Assembly (NCBI RefSeq): GCF_014633365.1
Contig: NC_068345.1
Span: 16,128,058-16,192,057 of the forward strand
Direction of reading: 5' to 3'
From: Diospyros lotus
Lineage: Eukaryota > Streptophyta > Magnoliopsida > Ericales > Ebenaceae
DNA: 64,000 bases
The notes below the pieces were generated by a model. The model was not told the DNA's origin and searched no databases. It saw only the letters and a program-made list of their open reading frames with translations. Shown here piece after piece: positions 32,801-44,440 of this stretch. Position 1 is the stretch's first letter. Each line of letters starts with the position of its first letter. The translations under genes and the position numbers were made by a program.

Positions 32801-35800
32801 AAAGAATCTTGTGTCCGGTGGTCTTCTTAATAAGTTTGTGTTGTCTAAGGGAGGTGTCTTTGTTGGGAAAGGATTCTATTGTGATGGAATGTTCAAACTT
32901 AATACTATGAATAAAACTACAAATTCCGTTTACATTGTTGTTGATTATTTATCTTTATGGCATTCACGTTTAGGACATGTTAATAATAGAAGGTTACATG
33001 ATATGAGTGTACTCAAATTAATTCCTAATTGCAAACATGACATGGAAGGGAAATGCAAAGTATGTGCACAAACTAAAATAACAAAAACACCATTTTCTAA
33101 AATTGAAAGAAAAACCTCTTTACTTGAACTTGTGCATAGTGATGTATGTGATTTACATAGTATACCTAGTAGAGGAGGGAAACTTTATTTTGTGACTTTT
33201 ATTGAGGATTTTTCTAAGTTTTGTTATGTGTAATTTTGTTATGTGTACCTTATGCGTACTAAAGATGAAGTATTAGAAAAATTCAAGATATACTCGGTTG
33301 AAGTAGAAAACTTGTGCAATACTAAAATTAAATGCCTTAGAAGTGATAGGGGTGGTGAGTATCATTTCCCTAAATTTGGTGTGTTGTTGGATAAAACAAT
33401 TTTGAGAATTCATATGGTTTCTCTCTCCTTGTTCTTCTCCTACATTCTTACATAAAACTTCATAATATTTGTGCATACAAAAACCTATTATTTGTATTCT
33501 TTTACTGTAGAATTATAATACAAAGCTTCTTGTGTTTGTTATTAGTTCCGTGTGTTCAGGTTTGTTTTCGAAAATTGCACATTCATTAACAAACGTTGTT
33601 CTTGATTCCATTGTATCTTGGAGGCTTGTTTGGATCCCTTGTGCATTGTGTTTTGGGACAAACAAAGTCTTAAGGAAAACGAGTTTTCGTGCCTTGGAAT
33701 CTTTGAGTTATTTCAACGTATTTATCATTATACCACCACCATTTTTCTACAAAGGGTGGCAATAACATCAATGCACAATTCATAAAAATCCATAATAGAA
33801 AAACACAAAGTTAGTTCCATTCAATTTCCAAATGTATAAAACTTGTAAAGACATAATAATCTGTGAAGATTTAACTATTGAGCAAATATACCTGTGGAAC
33901 GATTATATCATTCCCTTAAACTATCTCTTGCCAACTAAAATATGTATGTATATATATATATATATAAATATATTGTTTTCAAGTCACTAGTTTTGACAGG
34001 AACACAGGCAGAAATATTATAGGGCTATTTCATTGTTTTGACCTTTTACTCAAAACCATAAAAGTATAATCACAAAACTGAATACTATTGCAGAAGATAT
34101 GGCCCTAACAAAATAGCAACTAGAAGTAACTATTTAGCCTCAAGATGCAGTATGCATAACATATTGTCCTCAGCAATGCACCTGTAATATCATGTTCAAC
34201 TCAAAATCATCATCCCAAGATTCTCCCTTATCCAGCTTGTCAAAAATCACACATAAGAAGTGCTGCAAGAGATCACCTGGATGAGCATTGCAATTATTAG
34301 AACAAATATCTTGAAAATATCAAGTAACCAATAAACTAAAGAACAAAAATTCAGGATTGCTTGAATTTAGAAGATACCTGAGCCTAACAAGTAGATAGCA
34401 CGTAAAACTCCCAGCTCATCCATCAGCCTCCATTCAATAAGTAACTTTGACAATATATTCCTGCCGATGTAATCAATCTGCATTCAATATTAAAAGTTTT
34501 AATGAAAAAAAAAACAGTATATTGGCAAAACAAACAGAACTTCTCTAAATAAATATAACACAGGTACCTTCTTCTTCATGTACACAATAAGGCATTCCTG
34601 AAGAATAACCACAGAAAGTGGACAAACTTTTGGCTCAACACTTAGAACCCAGCTAAGAACTCTTGATGGAAGAGTGCTGTTCTTCTGGAAAGGTAAGAAT
34701 TCGGACATAAAAAGTTTTTCCTGTATCATAGTTTCATGTTAAGTGTTGGAAAACTAGGAGCTGCAATAAAAAAGCTATAATTGTGTAATTGCTTTGAGAA
34801 CCTCAATCCAGAACTACCTGAAAAGAAGGAAGAAGAGTTGGAAAAGGGAATATTTCTTCCAACAGCTTCGTTTTATCCTGTGAGCGAAGATACTCAGATT
34901 GAGCAAACTGGAAACCAAAGGTATAATTTGTTCCTTTAGCAAAACGATTGGGTTCGTGTTTCCCACTGAATATAGCATTTCTTAAGCCTTCATCATCAAG
35001 AGGTGGAATATAGCATTTCTTGGACAAGTTCAATGCACTCCAGATATCCTCATTCTCATTCAGGGAGCTATGGCAGACAGTGGTGACTGGATTTTCTGGA
35101 CAGAATGATTTCATAAGGTCAAAGTCATTGACTGTATCACCTGAAGCAATATTCTTTTGCTCCTTGTTGAGAAAGTCAGTTGCCTCAATCTCTCCCTTGA
35201 GACACCACATATCAACCAAGAACTTAGACCAAACCTTCTCTGAGCAAGTTGGAAGTGGGATGTCACCGCCCTTTCCACCAAGCTTCTGTTTTCCAATGAA
35301 GGGTCGAAACAAGGGGGCAATTTTAGAGTTTAATGGCTCATCTTGACAAAAATATTTAGAGATATGATCACCATGCCCAATAAGAGCTGCTAATGATACA
35401 CAGAAGACCTCTGACAAGGTTAACCCAGCAATGCTCTGCCAGTCACGAGCCTTGCTAAAGTCATAATTATCATTGAAATTCCCACAATCAACAATTTCAA
35501 TGTTAACCCTTCTTCCAGGTGCCAGAGAAAACATAGTCGGAGCATGCCGGATCAACTGCAATGATTTTCCAGCAGAAACAATAGCCACTGCTATTTCCTT
35601 GATAAAAAAAGGACAGACTTTAACATCTGTGCTGTTCTGTTCTTTTCCTTTCACAGACGTAGACACAGAAACGGATTCTCTTCCAGTCATGCCTTTCCTA
35701 TCACCAGCAATATCAAGCTTTTGATACTGCATTCTTCGAAACAGATAGCTCATCTCCCAAAAATCAGCCTCATTGACAGAGATTGCTTTATTAGCATGAA

Positions 35801-35807
35801 AGAACAT
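29875..35807 (-). CDS. Gamma-tubulin complex component 5-like gene, eight internal exons
   Basis: Host gene of the Spc97/Spc98 family, which nucleates microtubules as part of the gamma-tubulin ring complex. Exons on the minus strand: 35807-34818, 34720-34568, 34477-34378, 34276-34182, 30664-30476, 30378-30322, 30235-30164, 29973-29875. All visible junctions are GT-AG and phases fit (phase 1 only between exons 3 and 4), giving 585 open codons. Diagnostic segments: GLTLSEVFCVSLAALIGHGD, LSWVLSVEPKVCPLS, YIGRNILSKLLIEWRLMDE, LRAIYLLGSGDLLQHF, WPLELIANLEAIRKYNQ, VKRAKFALDKARRWMW and LHFVDAFHQYVMDR, in GCP-family order. The intron 34181-30665 is inflated by a copia insertion. The N-terminal part (about 250-280 residues) and C-terminal part (about 150) expected for plant GCP5 were not found; they lie beyond the window or are lost. 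Assignment to GCP5 over other GCPs is from remembered similarity. Confidence 0.85.
31012..31668 (+). repeat. 5' LTR of intronic copia
   Basis: 657 bp, TGTTGGAGAG to TTGTTCTACA. Its last 375 bp are repeated almost exactly at 33376-33751. Confidence 0.85.
31698..33371 (+). pseudogene. Copia gag, protease and partial integrase
   Basis: ATG at 31698 starts MAPPTSSL then a TGA, and the frame continues through a UBN2-type gag (RFEGSNFHRWQNKLHFLL; ALFDQYHSKKSAKEIWDALE; DKLPPSWKDYKKNLKH). A second TGA is at 32274, then a Lys-rich tract, the CCHC zinc knuckle CYNCGKMGHIKKEC (about 32470), the protease motif WWIDSGATRHVC (about 32600), GAG-pre-integrase (SLWHSRLGHVNNRR) and the start of integrase (LVHSDVCDL, LRSDRGGEY). 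The protease DSGAT triad is intact. The rest of integrase, RT and RNase H are deleted. Resembles Tnt1/Tork-like copia. Confidence 0.9.
33376..33751 (+). repeat. Truncated 3' LTR of intronic copia
   Basis: About 376 bp, nearly identical to 31294-31668, ending TTTTTCTACA. The first 280 bp of the LTR are missing because of the internal deletion. Confidence 0.85.
33752..34181. other. GCP5 intron remainder
   Basis: AT-rich intronic sequence with a (TA)n at about 33948-33966. No further feature. Confidence 0.7.
34818..35807 (-). CDS. Large exon of the GCP5-like gene
   Basis: Exactly 330 codons, from an acceptor (TTTCCAG, 35810-35808) to a donor GTAGTT (34817). It begins MFFHANKAISVNEADFWEMS, which in the family is internal and preceded by an acidic segment, so the ATG at 35807 is not taken as the translation start. 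The middle holds the conserved NYDFSKARDWQSIAGLTLSE segment and a linker rich in Lys/Asp. No stop or frameshift. Confidence 0.85.
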
Positions 35808-36169
35808 CTGGAAACAAGGACCATATCGAGAAGGTATGAGAAGGAAAAACATTTCAAAAATAAAAAGGAACTCCAGAATATAAAATCACTGTTTCAATGG
35901 TAGTAGTGATGCCTAAATGAAAATATAAGTTCAGGGCATAATGTTTCAGAAACACTTTGCTTGGCTAGACAGCAAAAAGAAAATGGTGATTGAAATGCAT
36001 AATGCAATTGATCCCTCAGATGTACCTGTACAAATTATGACTATGCAAAGGAATTTGGATTCTCTTCATTTAATACTTGAAATGGAGAGCTCCATACTCC
36101 ATTCCACCAAATGGATGGGTAACAGCTTAAGGGGAAGAAAATAGGGTGGCAAAGATGCAAGCACCTCAA

Positions 36170-39100
36170 AGAATCAATTGGACTTGCCTCAACTTTCAAT
36201 ACACCTTAACCCCCATGGAGAAGGACCCCTCACTCCGCTTCCTATCAGAAAATGTTTCATCCAATTCTGTGCATTAGCAAACTCCTTGGTTAGGATTTGA
36301 CCATCTATTGCCTCTGAGCCAAGTAGTTGTCCACTGTGGCTACTAGGTTATGGCTTCCCCCAATTGGTAATAAAGAAAGCTTATACCTGAAAAGGGCCTC
36401 AAAAGGTGTCATCTTGAGAGCGGCATGGTGGTTGGTGTTGTACCACCATTGTGCCAAGAGAAGCCACTTGTGCCACCCGGTGGTGCACAAAGCGCACAAA
36501 CCTTAGATAGGTTTCCAAGCATTGATTAATCCATTCAGTCTACCCATCCATTTCTGGATGGTAAGATGAAGACATGTGTAATTGAGTTCCTAGGAACTTC
36601 ATTAGCTCCTTCCAAAGTAGACTTGTGAAAAATTTGTCCCTATCCGAAATTATCACCTTAGGCAATCCATGTAGTTTTCCCACTTGGTCTAGGAATACCC
36701 TAGCCACCTATTGTGCCATGAAGGGGTGAGCTAGACTCAAGAAATGAGCATACTTCGTCAACCTATCAAGCACCACCAATATGCAGTCCTTTCCCTCTAA
36801 CTTTGATAGGCCCTCCACAAAGTCCATGCTAATACTGGTCCACACCTGATCAGGAATGGGTAAAGGTTTCAATAGACCCAGAGGGTGAATGTTCTCGTGT
36901 TTACACCAGTTGCAAATGTCACAGCTCTTCACATACTCCTTGATTGCTTTTTTTTAACCCTGGCCAATAAAATAATTGTTTGATTCTTCCATATGTATTC
37001 TAAACCCCAAAATGCCCCCTCATTGTTGAGTCATGTAGGGCTACCAATATCTTTTTTCTGAGGGATTCATCATCCCCAATCACCATTCTCTCCTTATACC
37101 TTAGCAATCCATTCCTCAATGTATAGCCGAGTCTATTGTCTGGATCAATGGTTAGTTGCTCCATAAGTTCCTTGGTCCATTACCCCTTACCTTAGCTAGA
37201 TGTTGCTTCTAGTTACCAGTCAGGAGTAAGGGAAGTCATAGCAACTGAGGTTCCTTCTTCCAAGCATCGAGAGAAGGCATATGCTACCTTGTTCCGATAC
37301 CCTTTCCTGTATTGGATAACATAATCAAGCCCCATTAGTTTTGACATACCTTTTCTTTGGATATGTGTGTGAAGTTTCTACTATAGTAGAAACTTTAAAC
37401 TTTCATGATTGGTCCTTATGATGAATTTACCCCTTTCAAGATAGTGTCTCCACTTCTCCATAACTATTAGAACAATCAAGAGTTCTTTGTCGTACACGCT
37501 AAGACCCAAGTGCTTAGAGGCCAATGCTTGACTGATAAAAGCTAGGGGTCTATCCCCCTACATTAAAGCTGCCCCCACCCCACAGTTACTTGCATTTGTT
37601 TCCAACACAAAAGGCTGGTTGAAGTTTGGGAGACTTAGTGTAGGAACCTCACTCATGGCCTTTTTAAATCAGTCAAAGGGTTCCTCAACCTCCTCACCCC
37701 AATGGAACCCTTCCTTCTTCAACAATTCGATCAATGGTTCGCTGATGATGCCATAGTTCTTTACAAACCTCCGATAATACCCTATAAGGCCCAAGAATCC
37801 CCTTAGAGCCTTCACATTAACAGGTCGTGGCCAAGCAATCATGGCCGCCACCTTTTGGGGGTTTGTACTCACTCCTGCCCCCGAGATAATATGACCAAGG
37901 TACTCCACTTGAGTTTGTGAAAATGCACATTTAGACTTCTTGATAAACAGCTTATTGAACCTGAGGACTTGTAGTGTGGTCTTTAAGTGTTCTAAGTGTT
38001 TGGAGAAAGTAGGGTTGTAAACTAGGATACCATCAAAGAATACCAAAATAAATTAGCATAGGTAGGGCTCAAATATTTGATTCATGGGGGCTTGAAACGT
38101 TGTTGGGGCACTGGTCAACCCAAAGGGCATTATTAAGAATTCGTAATGTCCTTGATGGGTTCTAAATGTGGTTTTGTGGATATCTTTAGGGTGCATACAT
38201 AGATGATATCCCAAACGAAGGTCAAGTTTAGAGAAGACTTTGGCTCCATGTAACTAATCCAATAAGTTCTCAATGATAGGTATAGGGAATTTACTTTTTA
38301 TGGTAAGGGAATTTAGTTGGCAGTAATCAACATAGAACTGCCAATTGCCATCTTTCTTTTTTACTAGGAATAAGGGAGAGGCATAAGGGTAGATACTTGG
38401 TCGAATGATAAACATTTGCAGCATCTCTTTGATCATTCGTTCGATTTCAGCTTTTTGTTTTGGGGGGTATCAGTATGAACGGAGGTTAACAGGCTCAGCG
38501 TTGGGTTTTAAGTTAATAGTATGGTCTAAAGGTCTTTGAGGTGGTAGAGCCTTAGGTTCCTCAAACAAGTTCCCAAATTCAGCTAAGAGTAAATCAAGAG
38601 AGTCTAGTTGGTTTACCTCCTAAGGAGTTAGGGCAGAGCCCTTAAAGATCAACATAAGCTTCCCACCATCCTCTAAAATTCTTCTTCCTCCTGCTCTAAG
38701 GCATGTATAGAGAATAGTTGGGCTACCTGTGTCCATTTGCTCTTAAACAATTACTGTAGCCTCTCGCCTGTGATTAGTTTATAGGTTCCCACCTCTGCAC
38801 TGCCAATTAGGATTATTCTTCTTCTACCTTTTTCAAAAGTCACTTCCATCTTATTAAAGTCAAAACAAATTGGACTTCTTTTATCCAGTCCACTCCTAGG
38901 ATCATATCACATCCCCCCAGCTTCAATAGATGTAGGTCAACCTCAAACTCTTATCCCTGCTTTTGCCAACAAAATCCCACACATGCTCACTTGCATATCA
39001 CTTTCCGCCCATTAGCAATCGTGACTGATAGAGGATGAGTCCCCCTTAGGCTGCATTTTAGCTTCTTCGTTGTCCCCTCATCAAGGAAGCTATGAGTGCT

Positions 39101-39344
39101 TGCACTGTCAATGAGTACCATTAAACTGCCATCTCTTGCTCTTCCTTCCACCTTTATAATTTTGCTGGTAGTCAACCCCCTTAGGGCATGCAAGGAAATT
39201 TCAACCTTCTCTTCTTCTCCTTGATTGCCTTCTTCCTCTACTTCTCTGTCTTCTTCTTCATTTCCCTCCAACAGTAGCAGTTGGGGTTTACATTGATGCC
39301 CTAGATAATACTTGTCTCCGCATCTAAAACAAAGGCCTGCCGAC
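36170..39344 (-). pseudogene. Gypsy pol (3' portion of element interrupted at 39344)
   Basis: Minus strand, reading downward: gag zinc knuckle CFRCGDKYYLGHQC at about 39330, protease region with LIDSASTHSFLDEGT (about 39120), RT 38440-37800 (YASPLFLVKKKDGNWQFYVDY; catalytic motif FFDGIL instead of FFDDIL; QVEYLGHIISGAGVSTNPQ), RNase H to about 37290, integrase with CDICNWCKHENIHP, SISMDFVEGLSKL, LVVLDRLTKYAHF (36708-36932) and WWYNTNHHAALKMTPFEALF (36305-36499). The integrase C-terminus stops near 36170, and the 3' LTR is absent. The rest of gag and the 5' LTR lie at 44845-46287, beyond the nested element. Confidence 0.88.
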
Positions 39345-39748
39345 TGTCACAAGAAGGACCGGGGTTTATGGAAATTTTAAATTTTTATTGCTATAATTTT
39401 TACTGTTATAAAGTTTGTTAGCTTAGGAAGTATCCACGTGCAAGTGGTTATAGAGTGGCAAAGGGTTGTTATAACCATAGAAGAGTGTAGAATCTGCCTC
39501 AACAGGGTTCCACCCTCTTGGCAACTTGTATAAATTTCCAACGTTCATCACGGATTGATCATCGAGAATATTGAAGAAGAATTCACTTTCTCCCTCCTAG
39601 CATTCTCTCGTATTCCTTCTATCTCTCCCTTCTCTCTGTTCCTTCTTTTTTTCTTTCTCATTCTACATTTTGTTCTCTGTTCTTGAGAGTGCCTTCCTAA
39701 TTCATACCAAATTAGGAAGAAGAACATCATCAAGCTTGAGTTGTGACA
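39345..39748 (+). repeat. 5' LTR of nested gypsy
   Basis: 404 bp, TGTCACAAGAAGGACC to GAGTTGTGACA, with a CT-rich R/U5-like half. Same length as the 3' copy. Confidence 0.92.
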
Positions 39749-39799
39749 ATTTTGGTATCGAAGCACGATTCTTGGCCAAAGCTCTATTGGATTAAACCA

Positions 39800-40935
39800 A
39801 TGGTGGAGAGTACCCGCATGAAGAATCTCAAGTCGCAGCTGCAACAAGTCAGCTCGACTATGACAGAATTCCAGAATAGAGTTGATGAATTGGAGATCAG
39901 ATCCACCCGGAATCACGAAGCAATCATGACGATGGATCACAAGATGGAGAGCTCACTCGAGGGGCAAGAACGGAGATTGGACGAAGCTCTCTCACAAATG
40001 CAAGAGGAAATGGGAGCACAAATACAGCAATTCATGGTGATGTTCACTCACCAAAATTCGGTAAGGATCTCTCCTGATTTTCCTCCTAGGGAGAGAACTA
40101 AGGAAATAGGATGAATCGAATGAATGGGACTCTAAAATTGAGGTGGACCTAGAGGAAGAAGTAGAAAGAGTAATGGATGGAGGAAGGGATGGTCATGCCT
40201 ACCCTCATCAACCGGGGTTTCCTAGGCCCTGGATGGAGATCCTCGTGTTTGAAGGAACCAATCCTAGATGGTGGTTAAGAAAATGTGAGAGGATATTCAA
40301 TTGGTATAACATCCCTAAGGGCCATAGAGTATCCTTAGCCGCGGCATATTTCAATGATGTAGTAGATGCCTAGTTTCAAGGGTGTACTAGAGTAAGAGGA
40401 AACTATACCTGGGAGGAGTTCTCAGAGAAGTTGTGTGAAGGTTTTGGTGAAAGGAGCATGATGGATGTCATAGAGGAATTCAATAAGCTCAGGCAAATTA
40501 GAGATGTGGGGGCCTATTAATGAAGGTTTGAGGAATTGAGATTTCTTATGATCAATCATAATCCTCATCTCTCGGAGGCCTATTTTGTGTCAAGTTTCAT
40601 GAGTGGTCTTAGCAATGAGTTTAGGCCAATGGTTAAAATGATGAGGCCCCGAACAGTAGAACAAGCATCTGAGACTGAGAGTGCCAGGTTGCAAGAGATG
40701 AAGGTGGAGGCTTTAATGAGGAAACAAAGGCAGCAACTAAAGGGGGATTCTAGGGGCATCCAACCAAGGAGGGAGAAGTATAACCAGGAGCTGGTGAAGA
40801 GAAATAGTGGAGTGAAGAATGTGGATGGACCAAGCTCGGGCCACAACACAGCACCACATGGAGGGAAATTGATTAAGTAGAGGAGACTTGTTGGCTTGTG
40901 CTATCGGTGTGGGGATAAATATTATCCCGAACACC
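39800..40935 (+). pseudogene. Gag of nested gypsy
   Basis: ATG at 39800: MVESTRMKNLKSQLQQVSST, a predicted coiled coil to about 40030, then a frameshift near 40110, an acidic linker, the gag core ILVFEGTNPRWWLRKCERIF (about 40250) and LAAAYFNDVVDA with TAG where Trp would follow. Second half 40536-40880 (VSSFMSGLSNEFRPMVKMMR, ESARLQEMKVEALMRKQ), and the zinc knuckle CYRCGDKYYPEHQC at about 40900. Three frame breaks. Confidence 0.85.
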
Positions 40936-41054
40936 AATGCAAAAGGCAAATACTACTATTAGAAGGAGAGGAAGTGGAATTACATGAGGATGAAGAGGAG
41001 GGTGACTATGAAGAATTTGGGGAATAGGACAATGGAGAGATCTCTATACATGCC

Positions 41055-41576
41055 TTGAAGGGAGTAGCCAATAATAAAATTATCAAGGTAGAAGGTAAGG
41101 TGAAGGACTGCAGCCTCATGATATTGATAGACAGTAGGAGTACGCACAGTTTCCTAGATGAAGGCACAGCTAGGAGGTTGAAGCATCAACTCTCGAGAAC
41201 CCAACACTTGAGTGTGACAGTGGCTAATGGAAATTGGGTGATAAGTAAGTCAGCATGCAATGGCTTCTGTTGGGAAATGCAGAGGGAGGAATTTGAAGCT
41301 GGTCTAAGACTCCTACGACTGGGAGGTTGTGATGTAGTACTTGGAGTGGATTGGATGAAGGGGGTAAGTCCCATAAGTTTTGATTTCAATCGGATGGAGG
41401 TCTCTTTTGAAAAAGAAGGAAGGAAGATGACCCTAACTGGAGGAAGAGAAGCTGGAACTTGTAAAATGATCACTGGAAGAAGGCTACAAAAAGTATTCAA
41501 GAGCAAATGGAACCAGTTGACACAATTAGTCTCTATTGTGGCAATGGAGGAGGGTCATAACAGCAAGGTAGAGTAA
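41055..41576 (+). pseudogene. Protease region of nested gypsy
   Basis: Frame of 173 codons with LIDSRSTHSFLDEGTARRL, the pseudo-aspartyl protease motif (normally D-S-G-S/A-T; here the Gly is Arg, so activity is unlikely), then GCDVVLGVDWMKGVSPISFDF and MTLTGGRE, the conserved stretch before RT. Confidence 0.85.
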
Positions 41577-41612
41577 GGGGAGTTCTATCTAACTGTCAGC
41601 ACACCCCTGGGA

Positions 41613-43105
41613 ATGCTTGACCAATTACACAATTCAGACCTTCTTGATAAATTACTGGTAAAGTTTGAGGATCTTTTTATTGAACCTACAACCCTCCCTC
41701 CTACCCGATTGTTTGACCATGCTATTAACCTCAAACCCAACATTAAACCTGTCAACATTAGATCCTACCATTACCCAATCCAAAAGACAGAAAATGAGAA
41801 AATGGTTAGGGATTTTCTATAACAATCTATCATTAGATCTAGCAAGAGCCCTTTTGCTTCCCCAATCTTATTAGTCAAGAAAAATGATGGATCATGGCAT
41901 TTTTATGTGGACTATCGCCAACTTAATGCGATAACCATCAAAGAAAAATTTCCTATACCCCTTTTGGAAGACCTTTTGGATGAATTACACCATGCCAAAT
42001 TCTTTTCTAAGCTTGACCTATCCTCGGGCTACCATCAAATTAGAATGAAGCCCGAGGATATACCCAAGACAGCCTTTAGAACACATCGTGGGCACTTTGA
42101 ATTTTTGGTGATACCATTTGGGCTCACCAATGCACCAGCAACTTTTCAGTCCCTTATGAACAAAATTTTTGAACCCTATCTTCAAAGATTTATACTCGTA
42201 TTCTTTGATGATATACTTGTTTACAGCCCACCTTTGACCAATACTTGGCTCACTTAAGAACCACATTTGAGGTCCTCAGGTCTAACCAGCTATTTATCAA
42301 GAGGTTTACATGTGCTTTTGGTTAAGGTCAAGTGGAGTATTTGGGGCACTTAATTTTAGGGGAGGGGGTCAACACAAGCCCAAGGAAGGTGGAAGCCATG
42401 GTGGCTAGGACAAAACCTACTACAATAAGGGCTTTAAGGGGATTTCTGGGGCTAATCAGATACTACCGCCAATTTGTGAAGGATTATGAGGTTATCAATA
42501 AACCCCTGACCGAACTCTTAAAGAAGGAAAATTTCAGTAAGGGGCAAGAGGCAAAGGAAGCTTTTGAAAGATTAAAAGGGGCTATGAGTCGAGTACCTAT
42601 CCTAAGGTTGCTTGATTTCGGCAAACCCTTTGTTTTGGAGACAGATGCCTGTGGGACAGGAATTGGAGCAGTATTGATGCAAGAAGGAAGGCCTTCGGCA
42701 TTCCTAAGCCAGGCATTGAGCCATAGGCACATGGGGCTCAACATATATGAGGAAGAGTTTCTAGCATTGTTGATGGCGGTTGAAAAGTGGAGACATTATT
42801 TAGAAGAAGGCAGGTTTATAATAAAGACGGATCGCGAGAGTTCAAAATTTCTGTTACAACAGAAATTGCATACTCAATTATAGGAAAAAGGGATGGCTAA
42901 GCTGATGGGATTGGACTATGCTATACAGTACAAAAAGGGCAAAGAGAATGTAGCAACAAATGCACTCTCAAGGTGTCACAAGGAAGGAAGTTCAGCAGCC
43001 ATTACTACTATAGTTATTGAGTGGTGCCAAGAAGTAATAGCCAGCTATGAAGGAGATGAAGAAGTAAGGGATTTGTTGGAGAGATTGGTAGTGTTTGTGC
43101 TATAG
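41613..43105 (+). pseudogene. RT and RNase H of nested gypsy
   Basis: [82 protein letters not shown], catalytic VFFDDILVY intact. Frameshifts near 41820, 41880 and 42255. Then YLGHLILGEGVNTSPRKVEAM and RGFLGLIRYYRQFVKDY. RNase H from about 42600: VLETDACGTGIGAVLMQEGR, SHRHMGLNIYEEEFLALLMAV, ending with a stop at about 42883, then LMGLDYAIQYKKGKENVATNAL. Confidence 0.9.
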
Positions 43106-44440
43106 GCCCAAGCTTAAAACGAAGATCTCAAGAAGAAAATATTTCAAGCCTTACATGAGTCTCCACTGGGAGGGGGGGGGGGATTTTGGGATTCAAAATA
43201 CTTACCTTCGAGTGAGGCAATTGTTCTATAGGCCCAAGCTTAAAACAAAGGTAAAAGTGTTTGTGCTAGCTTGTGACACCTACAAGAGGTGCAAGTATGA
43301 GACTGTGGCTTCCCCGGGTCTCTTACAACCTCTACCCACTCCTTACCAAGCATGGGCTAGCGTATCTATGGATTTTATTACAGGTTTGCCTAAGTCAAAA
43401 GGAAAAGACAGCATACTGGTGGTTGTTGATAGGTTGATAAAATTTGCTCATTTTATAAGGCTTACTCACCCCTATACAGCCTAGGATGTGGCTAGGGTTT
43501 TTCTGGACCAAATGGTGAAATTACATGGGACTCCTAAGTCTATAATTTCAGATCGCGATAAGATCTTTGCTAGTCTTTTGTGGTAGGAGCTTATGAAGGC
43601 TTTGGGAACCAAGTTAAACATGTCTATAGCCTACCATCCTCAATCTAATGGACAAATAGATAGGATGAACCAAAGCCTGGAAACTTACTTAAGGTGTGCT
43701 TGTTTTCTGCAACCCAAAGGTTGGCATAGGTGGTTGTCCTTGGCCCCATGGTGGTATAACTCTAACCACCATACCTCCCTCAAAATGTCCCCATTTGAGG
43801 CCCTATTTGGGTACAAACCACCCATTTTGCCAACTATAGGAGAATACACTACAATGGCAACAGTTGAAGAGTATCTACAAAAGAGGAAGAAGGTTTTCCA
43901 ACAACTAAAGAAGGAGTTAGCATCATCTCATAATAGAATGAAACAGTTTGTTGACCGAAGGAGAAGTGAGAGAGAATTTACAGTAGGAGATGAGGTGTAT
44001 TTAAGGCTGAGGTATCCTCATTTGAAGTCTAACTCTCAAGGGCCGGTGTCCAAACTCAACCCCAGGTATTATGGACCATTCCTTATAATTGCTAAGATAG
44101 GGAAGGTAGCTTACTATCTGCAACTTCCAGAGGAATCACACATTCACCCTGTGTTCCATGTTTCTCTCATGAAGAAATTTGTGGGCACACAATAGGTGAG
44201 TCCTGCACTTCCCCTACTTCCTAAGGAGATTGATAGGGTGGTGAAGCCCGAAGCCATAATAGATAGGCGAGTGGTGTACAAACAAGGGGCACCACTTATT
44301 CAGGTCCTGGCAAAATGGCAAAGCAGCCCTACAGATAGCAATACTTGGGAGTACCTACCCGACTTGCTCAAGCAATTTCCCAGGTCTGCCAACCTCCTCA
44401 ACATTTCTTGAGGACAAGAAATTTGTAAGGAGGGGAGAAT
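43106..44440 (+). pseudogene. Integrase with chromodomain-like tail of nested gypsy
   Basis: The zinc-binding part is damaged: a 25-bp block (CTATAGGCCCAAGCTTAAAAC...) occurs at 43101 and again at 43227, with a run of about 11 G at 43172-43182 between them. Core: SVSMDFITGLPKSKGKDSIL, SDRDKIF, YHPQSNGQIDRMNQSLETYL (catalytic D, D, E region present). C-terminal: RRRSEREFTVGDEVYLRLR, LNPRYYGPFLIIAKIGKVAY, HPVFHVSLMKKF. After a stop the frame 44196-44411 reads RVVYKQGAPLIQVLAKWQSS and NTWEYLPDLLKQFP, a chromodomain-like module. Confidence 0.88.

Larger units (their letters stand above)
31012..33751 (+). mobile_element. Internally deleted copia in GCP5 intron
   Basis: Plus-strand copia, opposite to the host gene, inside intron 34181-30665. 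Full 5' LTR (31012-31668), gag and the start of pol, then a jump from the integrase core into the middle of the 3' LTR (33376-33751). Flanks AAGGA (31007-31011) and AAGGG (33752-33756) are a 5-bp target duplication with one mismatch. The junction shows microhomology (TTGGTGTG occurs in both the integrase end and the LTR). Confidence 0.88.

Noticed and set aside
35941..36144. Plus-strand 67-codon frame next to the GCP5 exon
   Set aside because: Opposite to the gene, in intron or flanking sequence, with no recognisable motif.
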